A stretch of DNA of 48,507 nt from positions 1 to 48,507 of the forward strand of contig DGQS01000050.1 in NCBI GenBank assembly GCA_002389785.1. The letters run 5' to 3'. Positions 18,807 to 28,340 of the stretch are shown here, one piece after another (the first letter of the stretch is position 1; every line of letters begins with the position of its first letter). The notes under the pieces are model-generated. The model worked only from the letters and a program-made list of their open reading frames with translations. It was not told the DNA's origin and made no database searches. The translations under genes were made by a program, and so were the position numbers. This stretch comes from Bacteroidetes bacterium UBA4408. Its GTDB lineage: Bacteria > Bacteroidota > Bacteroidia > UBA4408.

Positions 18807-18839
18807 GTTACAGGCAATTGCAAAAAATCAACCTGTAAC
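18807..18839 (+). other. Inverted repeat in the leader of the collagen-like gene
   Basis: GTTACAGG (18807-18814) and CCTGTAAC (18832-18839) form a perfect 8-bp stem with a 17-base loop. It begins 4 bases after the candidate -7 box and ends 10 bases before the ATG. It could be a 5' mRNA hairpin covering the ribosome entry region, or a protein-binding dyad at the transcription start. Confidence 0.5.
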
Positions 18840-18849
18840 GGTAGTGAAC

Positions 18850-20430
18850 ATGTATAGATTAAAAACTTTTTTACTTGTTGTAGTTTGGATTGCACACCTG
18901 CGTATTGCCCCTGCACAATCTCCGCAAGGGCTCAATTATCAGGCAGTTGCACGAGATGCAGCCGGAAATGAACTCATCAACAAGTCCCTGGCAGTACAAA
19001 TAGCCATTCATCAATCCAACGCCATCGGAACCATAGTTTACTCTGAAAATCACTTGGTGAGTACCAATCCGTTTGGACTATTTACGCTGGTAATTGGTTC
19101 TATTGACACAACTAATTTCGCAACAATTAACTGGGCTGCAGGACCTTATTTTTTAGAAATTTTACTTGACACAAGCGCTACATCTACCAATTTTGTTTCC
19201 ATGGGAACTACGCAATTTATGTCGGTTCCCTATGCTTTGTATGCAAAAGTTTCAGGAAATGGTCCGCAGGGTTTACCTGGTCCACAAGGTATTCAAGGCC
19301 CGCAAGGTCCTCCCGGTCCACAAGGTGCTACCGGTCTTACCGGTCCACAGGGAATTCAAGGGGCTACTGGGCCTCAGGGCTTGCAAGGTTTACAAGGAAT
19401 ACAAGGAGACCCAGGCCCACAAGGCCCTCAAGGTCCACAAGGTCAAACGGGACAGCAAGGTCCAATTGGACTTACGGGACCGGCCGGACCACAAGGCATA
19501 CAAGGGGTCGCAGGCCCGCAAGGAGCAACAGGACCGCAGGGGATACCCGGCAGCCAGGATGCTTGGAGCCGCACTGGGAATGCAGCTACCAGTGCTACAG
19601 TTAATTTTATCGGTACTACCGATTCGGTTTCATTTATACTAAAAACCAATAATACCGAACGCTTACGTGTATTGGCTAATGGCCGAATTGGAATTGGAAC
19701 TAATAACCCCGGGAGTAAATTTTCGATTCATGACGCTGCAGCCAAACAATCCATATTTTCATTTAATGCAGGAATTAATGCAGGACAATTGGAACTTGGT
19801 TTGGCTAGAGGAACACAAGCTACTCCACTTGCAGTTCAAGCAAACGATCTGCTAGGAAAACTTGTTTTTTCGGGATTTAACGGGAATAGTTTTGCGCCAT
19901 CTGCCTCCATTGAAAGTCGCAGTTCGCAAGCGTTTACTACAAGTGGAAACGGTTCTGTATTAGAATTTAAAACCACACGCGACGATAGTACCAGCAGTGC
20001 CACCCGAATGATTATTGACAACAATGGTAGAGTTGGTATCGGAAAAAATCCTGTTCAAACGCTAGACGTAAAAGGAACCATAAATGTAAGCGGAGGCTTT
20101 GGGAATGAAGTAAATCGTAGCAATACCAGCAATGCCGATTTGCTCCCTATTGCCTATGGTTCGGTTGACTTAAATGGAAATATTTTAACATCCAATTCAG
20201 GGAATTTTATACTGTTTAAACTGGGAACCGGCGTGTATGAAATAGATTTTACTGATGGCTTTAATTCCATCAATTTTACTGTATTGGCAACACTTTCATC
20301 AGGTCCCGGTGAGATAGCTGCCAGCAATTCATTAACGGGATCATTACCGGGAAAATTTAAGATCAGAACCTACAACTCAGCAGGAACACCGGTTGACAAA
20401 GATTTCAATTTTGTGGTTTACAAACCCTAA
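18850..20430 (+). CDS. Collagen-like (Gly-X-Y) surface protein with tail-fibre-like C-terminal half
   Basis: 526 residues from ATG 18850; a GTG at 18844 adds two residues. A signal peptide ends near APAQ. The N-terminal domain (about 25-137) has [16 protein letters not shown] and [10 protein letters not shown], a pattern common in Bacteroidota collagen-like surface proteins. Then come 33 unbroken Gly-X-Y triplets (bases 19261-19557), rich in GPQ and GIQ, expected to form a collagen triple helix. The C-terminal half has [24 protein letters not shown] and NNGRVGIG motifs like those before intramolecular chaperone domains of tail fibres, but no S74 domain and no sorting tail. Likely a trimeric, extracellular fibre. 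It precedes the second T9SS cassette by 38 bases. Function unknown. Confidence 0.85.
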   Translation: MYRLKTFLLVVVWIAHLRIAPAQSPQGLNYQAVARDAAGNELINKSLAVQIAIHQSNAIGTIVYSENHLVSTNPFGLFTLVIGSIDTTNFATINWAAGPYFLEILLDTSATSTNFVSMGTTQFMSVPYALYAKVSGNGPQGLPGPQGIQGPQGPPGPQGATGLTGPQGIQGATGPQGLQGLQGIQGDPGPQGPQGPQGQTGQQGPIGLTGPAGPQGIQGVAGPQGATGPQGIPGSQDAWSRTGNAATSATVNFIGTTDSVSFILKTNNTERLRVLANGRIGIGTNNPGSKFSIHDAAAKQSIFSFNAGINAGQLELGLARGTQATPLAVQANDLLGKLVFSGFNGNSFAPSASIESRSSQAFTTSGNGSVLEFKTTRDDSTSSATRMIIDNNGRVGIGKNPVQTLDVKGTINVSGGFGNEVNRSNTSNADLLPIAYGSVDLNGNILTSNSGNFILFKLGTGVYEIDFTDGFNSINFTVLATLSSGPGEIAASNSLTGSLPGKFKIRTYNSAGTPVDKDFNFVVYKP

Positions 20431-20468
20431 ACGAATTATCAGGTTCAAGAAATTGACCAAAAGCGACC

Positions 20469-21242
20469 ATGAAGACAGAGTTTTCACAACAACCAATACT
20501 ACAAAAAAACAAAAACTACTACCGGTTTTTAAGTAGCCTTGTTGTGTTTTTTTTGTTACACCCAACAGCATTTGCTCAGGTAAGTATTACACCTCAACTA
20601 TTGGGAAGCACAGGAAACTTCAGCAGTAACGCCGGAATTTCACTTTCTGCATCTACCGGAGAACTAGCGGTGCAAACTTTTTTTTCGAGCAATCATTTCG
20701 TTACACAAGGCTTTCAACAACCACAACAAAAAGGTTTGAGCTTTTCTGTCGCAACTATATCATCTTCCTGCCTCAACGCCGATAATGGCTTTGCTGAAGT
20801 TTCTATTAAATCAGGAGTAGGTCCATTTCAATTTTTGTGGCTGCCGGAAGGAGAAACGACTAGTTCCATTAAAAATCTAAAACCCGGAACATATACAGTA
20901 ACTGTGACTGATGCTAGGGGTTTTAAACTAAGCGATACGGTAAGTATTCAGCTTGAATATGAAGGAGCATGTGCATTGCATTTTTACAGTGGAATTACAC
21001 CCAACAACGATCAGCATAACGACGCTTGGATAATTGATGGTATTGAAGAATTTTCGAACAATACCGTCTTTATTTTTAATCGCTGGGGCGATGTTGTTTG
21101 GCAAGGTAAAAACTACAATAACAGCGAAGTGCTGTGGAGTGGAACCACTTCAAAAAACGAAGATTTACCCGAAGGAACTTATTTTTATTTAGTAACCATC
21201 GACCATCAAAAATACAAGGGATGGGTTGAATTAACCCGTTAA
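20469..21242 (+). CDS. Short gliding-motility C-terminal-domain protein with one degenerate SprB-like repeat
   Basis: 257 residues with a long N-terminal signal segment ending near AFAQ (about residue 37). Residues about 38-80 (GSTGNFSSNAGISLSAS, then TGELAVQTFF) are a beta-rich head. Residues about 95-160 are one SprB-like unit (GVGPFQFLW, then LKPGTYTVTVTDARG, where the usual NGC is lost). The last ~85 residues form the CHU_C/type B sorting domain: SGITPNNDQHNDAW, VFIFNRWGDVVW, LPEGTYFYLV. It is thus a T9SS cargo like the giant adhesin at the left end but about six times shorter. The PorP/SprF gene starts 6 bases after its stop. Confidence 0.88.
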   Translation: MKTEFSQQPILQKNKNYYRFLSSLVVFFLLHPTAFAQVSITPQLLGSTGNFSSNAGISLSASTGELAVQTFFSSNHFVTQGFQQPQQKGLSFSVATISSSCLNADNGFAEVSIKSGVGPFQFLWLPEGETTSSIKNLKPGTYTVTVTDARGFKLSDTVSIQLEYEGACALHFYSGITPNNDQHNDAWIIDGIEEFSNNTVFIFNRWGDVVWQGKNYNNSEVLWSGTTSKNEDLPEGTYFYLVTIDHQKYKGWVELTR

Positions 21243-21248
21243 AACTGC

Positions 21249-22181
21249 ATGCGAGTTAAATTACATTGCTTTTTTGTTTGCTTTTGTTGTTTTGTCGATT
21301 TCGGCATAGCACAACAAACTCCGCAGTTTACACAATACATGTTTAATCCTTTAGTGCTCAACCCGGCATATGCTGGAAGTCGTGAAGTTATTAGCACTGT
21401 TTTGTTGTACCGCAATCAATGGGTTAATTTTGATGGTGCACCCACCACCATTACTGCCAGTGTCAATAGTCCTTTGAAGAATAAAAAATTAGGAGTTGGT
21501 GTACATGTTATCAGCGATAAAATAGGTCCTTGCTCAATGAATCAATATGTGGGTTCGTTTGCCTATAGAATTCGCCTTAACTCAGGAAAATTGGCATTCG
21601 GATTAAGAGCAGGACTATACGATTATTACTATGATTGGAGCAAAGTAGATTATAAGGATAAAGCCGATATTTTTAATTCGGGAGCTATCACACATTTGCT
21701 CAAACCCGCTTTTGATTTTGGTATGTATTATTACAACAGTAGTTTTTATGCCGGTGTTACCCTTGCTCAACTATCCACCAAATCGAGCAACAGTACCACC
21801 TTGTTGGCTAATTTTTCAAATCAACTGGCTCCGCACATTATCGCCACAGCTGGAAAGGCAATTGAAATAAATTCGATGATAACATTGCGGCCAAGTGTTG
21901 TGGTTCGTTACACGAATAATGCGCCGGTAAACCTTGATCTAAATGCGAGCCTCTTACTCGATGAAAAAATTTGGCTGGGAATGGGAATACGCTCAAACAA
22001 ATCAATTGTTTTTATTGGCGAGTATAATATTTCTAAATTAATAAGAGTTGGATATTCTTACGACTTAACAACTCAAAAACTAGGGTTAACGAACAAAGGC
22101 TCACACGAGTTTTTTGTAGGGTTTGATATAGATTTTTTCAAAGCAAAAACGATTTCACCACGTTTGTTTAAATACAATTAG
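21249..22181 (+). CDS. PorP/SprF family T9SS outer-membrane protein (copy 2)
   Basis: 310 residues with a signal peptide of about 21 residues. QTPQFTQYMFNPLVLNPAYAGSRE is followed by YRNQWVNFDGAPTT, the PorP/SprF signature, and the C-terminus (HEFFVGFDIDFF) is a typical final beta strand. It sits 6 bases after the type B cargo gene and 2 bases before the PorE-like gene, so the three are one tight operon. Expected to lie in the outer membrane and help export or anchor its neighbour cargo. It is clearly diverged from copy 1 at 4958, so this is not a recent duplication. Confidence 0.92.
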   Translation: MRVKLHCFFVCFCCFVDFGIAQQTPQFTQYMFNPLVLNPAYAGSREVISTVLLYRNQWVNFDGAPTTITASVNSPLKNKKLGVGVHVISDKIGPCSMNQYVGSFAYRIRLNSGKLAFGLRAGLYDYYYDWSKVDYKDKADIFNSGAITHLLKPAFDFGMYYYNSSFYAGVTLAQLSTKSSNSTTLLANFSNQLAPHIIATAGKAIEINSMITLRPSVVVRYTNNAPVNLDLNASLLLDEKIWLGMGIRSNKSIVFIGEYNISKLIRVGYSYDLTTQKLGLTNKGSHEFFVGFDIDFFKAKTISPRLFKYN

Positions 22182-22183
22182 CA

Positions 22184-24667
22184 TTGAAGGCAATAAAACG
22201 AATTTTAATTTTACTTACTTGCTTGACATCAGCTCCGCAGTTATTTGCGCAGTTGAAACAAGCAAATGAGTATTATAAAAACTACAGTTATGCCAAAGCA
22301 ATTCCGAAGTACGAGCGCATTGAATATAAAACCAAGCACCATAAAAAGGAAGTCGCTGAAAAGCTAGCCAATAGTTATCGCATGACGAATGAATACGATA
22401 GTGCTGAACAAAAGTACGATCGTTTGCTGGGTATGCGAAACATCAATCCGGTGAATCATTTGTACTATGGAGAAATACTAAAAAGTAATCGAAAACCCAA
22501 TGAAGCCAAGGATCAATACTTGGCCTATGCACAAAAAGTTCCGAAGGATGAACGCGCCAAACGTGAAATTAATAACCTTACAATTACTCGACTTTGGACA
22601 ATTAAACCCCAAACTTTTGTAGTCTATAACTTGGAAGCACTCAATACTTCCATCTCTGATTTTTGTCCAATCCCATACAAAGACGGACTCGTATTTGTAT
22701 CGGAAAGGCGCAAGGATTTTATAAACGATAATACTTTTGGATGGACCAATAAGCCGTATGTTTCGGTGTATTATTCCGAGATAAAAAGCAACGGTGGTGA
22801 ACCCCAATATGCAAAACCCGAATTGATTTCTAGTAAAATTAATACAGAGTTTCACAATGGTCCTGTGTCTTTTAATCCTGCTCAAAATGTGATGTACTTT
22901 ACACGCATTGACAATGTTTACGATCCTAAAACAAAAGCGAATGTAAACCGACCTAAAATATTTTTCTCAAAACTGGAAAAAGGGAAATGGACCGAGCCGG
23001 TATCGTTTTTTTTGAATTGCATTAATTGTTCGTTCATGCATCCCAGCGTTTCGGCTGATGGACAATATTTGTTTTTTTCGAGCGATATGCCGGGTGGTTT
23101 TGGTGGGATGGATTTGTATGTGTGCAAACGCGAAGGAAATACTTGGAGTAATTTTAAAAATTTAGGCGGACAAGTGAATACACCGGGAAATGAAATGTTT
23201 CCCTATGCCGCTGAAGATGGAACCTTGTATTTTTCAAGCGATGGACAAATTGGATTTGGTGGCTTAGATATTTTTTCGACCCGACAGGTTAATAAAAAAT
23301 GGACTTCGGTTACTAACATGCAAATGCCGTTGAATTCGCCCAAGGATGATTTTGGTTTGGTGTTTACAGTCGCAAACAAAAAGGGCTACATTTCGAGTAA
23401 TCGCGAAGGAGGAAAGGGCGATGATGACATTTATGAATTCCGCTCAAAAATTAGTGAGGAAAAAATTACATCCTTGTGGGGTAAAGTAATGCTCAATAAG
23501 CTAGACCCGGCCGCTAATACCTTGATAAAGTTGGTAAACTCAAAAGGACAAGTGGTTGAAACAACTACAACCGATGCTTATGGTGGTTTTGTTTTTCAAC
23601 ATCTAAACCCTGACGAAACCTATGTTGTTGAATTTGTAAACGATGACGTCGCTTTGAATTTATTAGGAAAAACATCAGAAGCTTATGGGCGTTTAATTTA
23701 CAATGATGGAAGTCCTGCCGTGAATGCTAAAATTGTAGTTAAGAATAAGCAAGCTGAAGTAGTGCAGGAAATGTCGGCAGATGTTAATGGTTACTTTGAC
23801 TTTCAGGAGTTGCAAGCCGATCAAATTAACATGACCGAAATGGATGCAACCGATTTGCTTTTCTCTGTAAGAAAGGTGGTAAGTATAATTGGAAGGGTGC
23901 AAGTGGGTGAAAATTTTAAGCAGGTGGTGCAAGGAATGGAAGTAATCCTAGCGGATGCAGATGGCAACACATTAAAACAAACAACCACCAACGAGTCGGG
24001 CATGTTTCGTTTTGAAAATATGCCCAAAGATTTAACCTATGTAATACTCATCGATGATAGCCATCCATTGCTAAATCAGCAAAACAAGAGTAGGGTGTAT
24101 GGTAAGATTTTGGTAAATGGTAAAGACAATGAACCGGTAACAGCTGCTACCATTAGCATGGGAGGCGTTCGTGGTGCGGTGTTGAAAACGATGAAAACCG
24201 ATTCGGAGGGCTATTTTAAGTTTGAAAACGAAGCATACGATTTCAATAAACTTTCGGCGTATAATCCTGAGAAAAGCAATTACAAAACCAGTGTAAAAGA
24301 AGGTATGTTTATTGAAAGTTTGTATTACGAATTAGGAAAGTACGAGTTAAAAGCCGAAGCAACAGCACAATTGGACAAAGTGGTTGTCTTGTTAAAAAAC
24401 TATCCTTCAATTTTAATTGAATTAAACTCTCATACCGATTCGCGAGCCGATGCAGTATTTAATTTACAACTTTCGCAAAAGCGCGCAGATGTTGCTGTTG
24501 CTTACATTATTGCAAAAGGGGGTGATGCTGAACGCATTATTGGACATGGGTTTGGTGAAACAGATCTTACGAACCGCTGCAAAGATTTTGTTCCATGTAG
24601 CGAAGAGGAACATCGACAAAATAGGCGTACCGAAATCCGAGTTACGCGCCAAAGAGCTCAATTATAG
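22184..24667 (+). CDS. PorE-like OmpA-family protein with expanded CRD repeats (copy 2)
   Basis: 827 residues from a TTG at 22184, 2 bases after the PorP stop; it is the only start leaving a proper signal peptide (ends LFAQ). Unlike copy 1 there is no lipobox Cys. Domains: TPR-like (about 23-120), PD40 propeller (about 150-430, with HPSVSADGQYLFFSSDMPGG), three or four tandem CRD-like beta domains (about 435-690, each with a TTDAYGGFVF-type motif), and an OmpA peptidoglycan-binding domain (about 710-825) with SHTDSRADA and EEHRQNRRTEI. Copy 1 has a single CRD, so most of the ~195-residue difference is CRD expansion. Predicted to link the outer-membrane PorP protein to peptidoglycan. Confidence 0.87.
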   Translation: MKAIKRILILLTCLTSAPQLFAQLKQANEYYKNYSYAKAIPKYERIEYKTKHHKKEVAEKLANSYRMTNEYDSAEQKYDRLLGMRNINPVNHLYYGEILKSNRKPNEAKDQYLAYAQKVPKDERAKREINNLTITRLWTIKPQTFVVYNLEALNTSISDFCPIPYKDGLVFVSERRKDFINDNTFGWTNKPYVSVYYSEIKSNGGEPQYAKPELISSKINTEFHNGPVSFNPAQNVMYFTRIDNVYDPKTKANVNRPKIFFSKLEKGKWTEPVSFFLNCINCSFMHPSVSADGQYLFFSSDMPGGFGGMDLYVCKREGNTWSNFKNLGGQVNTPGNEMFPYAAEDGTLYFSSDGQIGFGGLDIFSTRQVNKKWTSVTNMQMPLNSPKDDFGLVFTVANKKGYISSNREGGKGDDDIYEFRSKISEEKITSLWGKVMLNKLDPAANTLIKLVNSKGQVVETTTTDAYGGFVFQHLNPDETYVVEFVNDDVALNLLGKTSEAYGRLIYNDGSPAVNAKIVVKNKQAEVVQEMSADVNGYFDFQELQADQINMTEMDATDLLFSVRKVVSIIGRVQVGENFKQVVQGMEVILADADGNTLKQTTTNESGMFRFENMPKDLTYVILIDDSHPLLNQQNKSRVYGKILVNGKDNEPVTAATISMGGVRGAVLKTMKTDSEGYFKFENEAYDFNKLSAYNPEKSNYKTSVKEGMFIESLYYELGKYELKAEATAQLDKVVVLLKNYPSILIELNSHTDSRADAVFNLQLSQKRADVAVAYIIAKGGDAERIIGHGFGETDLTNRCKDFVPCSEEEHRQNRRTEIRVTRQRAQL

Positions 24668-24695
24668 TAAAAAAAGGACGCTTCTTGTTCAATTT

Positions 24696-25811
24696 TTAAC
24701 CTTGTTTCTCAGCCCCCATTCCATTCATTTCGGGAACTTTGACTTTTTCGCTTTTGCTGATGCCTTCTAGTACTTGAATATTTACTCCATCCGATATTCC
24801 GGTTTTTAAATAGCGCTTTTCAAATTTATTTGGAGCAATTTCAACTTCTACAAAAGTTTTATCTTTTTCAAATTGCAAAACCGATTCAGGTAGCGACAAA
24901 ACAGCTTCTTTCTTATCTAAAATAATATCGGCATTCGCACTATAACCCGCACGTAAAAATGAGTTGCCTTTATTTTTACCCAATGCAGCACGAATTAAAA
25001 ATTGAATTGCTCCATTTTCAGTTATTCCTTTCGGAGAAATGTATTCCAGTGTGGCCGAAAAACTTTCGGAATCAATGGCTCCAATCGTTAATACGAGGTT
25101 CATTCCTTGCTTAATTTTTCCTACTTCGCTTTCATCCAGTTTTCCTTCAAAAATCATTTCGCCCATGTTGGCAACCGAGGCAATGGTGGTACCTTCATTA
25201 AATGTATTGCTTTCAATTACACTGCTCCCTTCTTTAATAGGAACATCCAGCACCATTCCACTGATGGTGCTTCGTATAAGTGTATTGGTGGCTTTTCCAG
25301 CATTCTTCGTAACTCCTTCTTTAATGAGTTGTAAATTGTTTTCGGCTGCATCCAATTCTTCCTTTGATGAATTTCGTTTTAATTCATAAGGCAAAAGTTC
25401 TGCTGCTGCAATTACTTGCTGTTTCAAAAGTAAAGCATATCTATCGTATTCAACCAAGGCGTTGTCGAAACTAATTTTAGCTTGATTCACGCGCGATTCG
25501 GCGTTTGCTAAATTCAACATATTGGGAATAATTTTAATCTTGGCAATGATGTCGCCTTGTTTAATTTCTTGTCCGGCAACAACGTACATTTTTTCAACAA
25601 TGCCCGACACTTGTGCCTTCATATTTACTTCGCGACGAGGAATAACACTTCCGGTTGCAACTGTTTTTTTAATAATGGTGGTATCAAATGCTGATACTGT
25701 TTGAAATACCACCGGACTTTGCTCCGACTTTTTGTACAAAAAATAAAATGTCCATATAAAAACCCCTAGCAGTGCCAGTGCGATGATTATTTTTAAACTC
25801 TTCTTTATCAT
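24696..25811 (-). CDS. HlyD/MacA-type periplasmic adaptor of an ABC efflux system
   Basis: 371 residues. One N-terminal membrane anchor (about 6-26) is followed by a split lipoyl/barrel-sandwich domain (NMKAQVSGIVEKMYVVAGQEIKQGDIIAKI and later RSTISGMVLDVPIKEGSSV), a helical hairpin between them (about 105-170), a beta-barrel domain and a membrane-proximal domain near the C-terminus. This is the membrane-fusion-protein layout of MacA. It is the last gene of a four-gene minus-strand operon and would bridge the permeases to an outer-membrane TolC-type channel, which is not in this window. Substrate unknown. Confidence 0.9.
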   Translation of the reverse strand: MIKKSLKIIIALALLGVFIWTFYFLYKKSEQSPVVFQTVSAFDTTIIKKTVATGSVIPRREVNMKAQVSGIVEKMYVVAGQEIKQGDIIAKIKIIPNMLNLANAESRVNQAKISFDNALVEYDRYALLLKQQVIAAAELLPYELKRNSSKEELDAAENNLQLIKEGVTKNAGKATNTLIRSTISGMVLDVPIKEGSSVIESNTFNEGTTIASVANMGEMIFEGKLDESEVGKIKQGMNLVLTIGAIDSESFSATLEYISPKGITENGAIQFLIRAALGKNKGNSFLRAGYSANADIILDKKEAVLSLPESVLQFEKDKTFVEVEIAPNKFEKRYLKTGISDGVNIQVLEGISKSEKVKVPEMNGMGAEKQG

Positions 25812-25838
25812 AAACCTTTTTAAATTAATTATACTTAA

Positions 25839-27092
25839 TTACTCTGCACGCAATGCTTCAACCGGGTGAACCGATACAGCTCTTCGGGCTGGTATTAATC
25901 CGGCAAGTGCGCCACAAAATACCAACACCGAAAGTGAAATTATTGCAACTGAAATATCAACAGTGGGATTTTTAAACATGGGCACATCGTTACCCATTGC
26001 GGTGTTTACACCTTCCAGTAACAAAATTCCGATAACCAATCCAAAATATCCCGCCAAGGAAGTTAAAAAAACCGACTCAATAATAATTTGTGAAGTTACC
26101 GCAAAAGGGGTTGCTCCAAGGGCTCGTTTCACACCAATTTCTTTGGTGCGTTCTTTTACAACAATGAGCATAATGTTGCTGATGCCAATAACCCCGGCTA
26201 TTAAGGTTCCAATTCCAACAAACCAAATAAGCAGGTTGATGCCGGTAAATAGTCCTTTCATTTTTAGGTATTGTTTTTCCATGTTCCAACTACCAATGGC
26301 CTGCTTATCGTCGGGTGCAATTTTATGACGTTCCTTCACTATGGCCATCACTTTTTCTTCGGCCTCAGCAGCTGAATATTCGGGAGCTGAAGAGATAGCA
26401 AACCAACCTACTTCATCACCAAAATTAAAGGCATTTTGAAAGGTTGAAAAAGGAACCACAATTTTTGAAGCTTCTTCTCGTGCCTCGCCTCCATTTGAAA
26501 CAGGTTTAGAAACCCCAATTACCTTAAAGTACACCCCATTGATGCGTATATATTCGCCCGGTGCTTTTTCGCTTTGTGTGAACAATTCTTCTTTCACTCG
26601 TGTCCCAATTACACACACTTTTCGTTTTTCGCGAATATCATTTTCATTAATAAAGCGACCTTCAATAATTTTTACTTGCGATATTTTAGCAATGTTTGGA
26701 AAAGCGCCATTCACCTGAAAACTACCGGTTTTCAATCCTCTTACAACACTGTTGTCGCCTCGCCAACCGCCTAACTGATTTTGAGGAGACACTACCGATA
26801 GTTCTTTTAATTGCGAAAGTGCAATGACATCGCCATTGTTAAAATCGAAGTTACGCCCGGGTTTCATGCCTTTGTAGGGCTTTGTGGTTTTTTGGGTCCA
26901 CATAAAAAAACTGTTCGTAGCTGTTCCGCTAAAATCATTCATTACCCCGTTTTTCAAGCCATTTCCTGCGCCCAGCATAATAACCAACATAAAAATTCCC
27001 CAACCTACTCCAAGTGAAGTAAGCAAAGTACGCAACTTGTTCTTTTTAATGGTTGCGTATATTTCTTGCCAGTTATCGCGGTCGATTAACAT
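25839..27092 (-). CDS. ABC transporter permease, MacB/FtsX type (second of the pair)
   Basis: 417 residues. N-terminal TM helix (about 20-42, KNKLRTLLTSLGVGWGIFML), a large periplasmic MacB_PCD domain (about 45-270), then three TM helices (about 285-410) with the FtsX signature IMLIVVKERTKEIGVKRALGA. The ATG overlaps the stop of the preceding permease by one base (TAATG), so translation is probably coupled. It is similar throughout to its partner at 27092-28315, so the transporter is probably a heterodimer served by the ATPase at 28341. MacB-like machines push substrate out from the periplasm. Confidence 0.92.
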   Translation of the reverse strand: MLIDRDNWQEIYATIKKNKLRTLLTSLGVGWGIFMLVIMLGAGNGLKNGVMNDFSGTATNSFFMWTQKTTKPYKGMKPGRNFDFNNGDVIALSQLKELSVVSPQNQLGGWRGDNSVVRGLKTGSFQVNGAFPNIAKISQVKIIEGRFINENDIREKRKVCVIGTRVKEELFTQSEKAPGEYIRINGVYFKVIGVSKPVSNGGEAREEASKIVVPFSTFQNAFNFGDEVGWFAISSAPEYSAAEAEEKVMAIVKERHKIAPDDKQAIGSWNMEKQYLKMKGLFTGINLLIWFVGIGTLIAGVIGISNIMLIVVKERTKEIGVKRALGATPFAVTSQIIIESVFLTSLAGYFGLVIGILLLEGVNTAMGNDVPMFKNPTVDISVAIISLSVLVFCGALAGLIPARRAVSVHPVEALRAE

Positions 27093-28315
27093 TATTCAGT
27101 TCTTAATGCTTCAATGGGTTCAACTTTGGCTGCACGCAATGCCGGAAAAAATCCTGCTAAAGCACCAGCAACAATAATCATAAAAGTAGCCGAAATAGCT
27201 AAGGTAAAATTTACTTCGGGATGTTTAAAAAAATCGCCTTCAATATTATCGCTCATTAACTGTAACAAACCTACTCCAAGTAAAAGTCCAATGTATCCTG
27301 CTACAGCAGTAATAAAAACAGATTCTTGAACGATCAACATAACAATGGAAGATGGTGTTGCTCCCAGTGCTTTTCGTATTCCAATTTCCTTGGTGCGTTC
27401 TTTTACAATTATCATCATAATATTGCTCACACCAACAATGCCGGCAATAAGTGTGAAAACTCCAATAATCCAAATAAAAATTTTTATCCCGTCGAGCATG
27501 GTCATAATTCGTTTGTACTCTTCGCTCCAGTTTTCAACACGAACAGCACTTAAATCGGCCGGATTAAAATTGTGTTTTGCTGCCAAGGTAGTTCTAATTT
27601 CTTCCACCAATGCATCTCCATTTTCAAAAGACTCATCGTCCATACTTGCCCATACATTTCCAATGTTGTTGGTTCCTCCATAGGCGCGCTGATAAGTAGT
27701 TAAAGGAACATAAATACGTGTAAGGTCACCATTTCCGGGGTCGGTAAAAACACCAATAACTTTGTATTGGGTGCCGGCTACATCAATAAATTTATTAATT
27801 GGATTTTCATCAGCAAACAATTCGTCGCGCACCGGATAGCCAATGCAACACACTTTTCGGTGTTCCTTAATATCGAGTTCATTAATGAAGCGACCGCTGG
27901 TGATGCTTGCATTTTCAAGGTAATCGTGATCGGGCATTACCGACCGTAGCATGTAGGCTCCGTGGCGTTGTTTATAGCTCATCATTACCGAAGAACCTCC
28001 CAGGCCGGCGCTCGAATACACCAAATGTTTGGAAAGGTTACGTACCAACAAATAATCTTCAGTAGTGAGTTGAATTCGTTTTCCGGGCTGAATTCCCTTA
28101 TAGGGCATGGTTGTTTGACCGCCTTCAATGTTTATACTGTTTACAGCATCTCGCAAAAACTGCGACTCAGCTCCATTTCTTAAACCTTGTCCGGCTCCAA
28201 GCAAGACAATTAAAATAAAAATTCCCCAAGCTACACTAAAGGCAGTAAGAAAAGTTCTCAGCTTATTTTTGCTGATGGTTCCCAAAATTTCTTGCCATTT
28301 GTCGCGGTCAAACAT
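27092..28315 (-). CDS. ABC transporter permease, MacB/FtsX type (first of the pair)
   Basis: 407 residues with the same layout: N-terminal TM helix (about 20-42), periplasmic MacB_PCD domain with GGQTTMPYKGIQPGKRI, and three C-terminal TM helices with IMMIIVKERTKEIGIRKALGA. It opens with FDRDKWQEILGTISKNKLRT, close to the partner's opening, showing an old tandem duplication. It starts 25 bases after the ATPase gene and ends in the TAATG overlap with the second permease. Confidence 0.92.
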   Translation of the reverse strand: MFDRDKWQEILGTISKNKLRTFLTAFSVAWGIFILIVLLGAGQGLRNGAESQFLRDAVNSINIEGGQTTMPYKGIQPGKRIQLTTEDYLLVRNLSKHLVYSSAGLGGSSVMMSYKQRHGAYMLRSVMPDHDYLENASITSGRFINELDIKEHRKVCCIGYPVRDELFADENPINKFIDVAGTQYKVIGVFTDPGNGDLTRIYVPLTTYQRAYGGTNNIGNVWASMDDESFENGDALVEEIRTTLAAKHNFNPADLSAVRVENWSEEYKRIMTMLDGIKIFIWIIGVFTLIAGIVGVSNIMMIIVKERTKEIGIRKALGATPSSIVMLIVQESVFITAVAGYIGLLLGVGLLQLMSDNIEGDFFKHPEVNFTLAISATFMIIVAGALAGFFPALRAAKVEPIEALRTE

Positions 28316-28340
28316 GCGCTGTGAGTTGAGTCAACTTAAA

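Larger units (their letters stand above)
18619..18849. other. Divergent intergenic region
   Basis: 231 bases between the GT9 gene (minus) and the collagen-like gene (plus). Apart from the -7 element and the inverted repeat near the right end, nothing recognisable was seen; no clear minus-strand promoter was found. Confidence 0.5.

Noticed and set aside
19261..19557. GC-rich tandem DNA repeat with an open frame on the minus strand (19443-19649)
   Set aside because: It is the Gly-X-Y coding stretch; the minus-strand frame is a by-product of codon bias in that repeat.
24450..24770. A 106-residue plus-strand open frame overlapping the end of the PorE-like gene
   Set aside because: It is an alternate frame of the OmpA domain with no family pattern.
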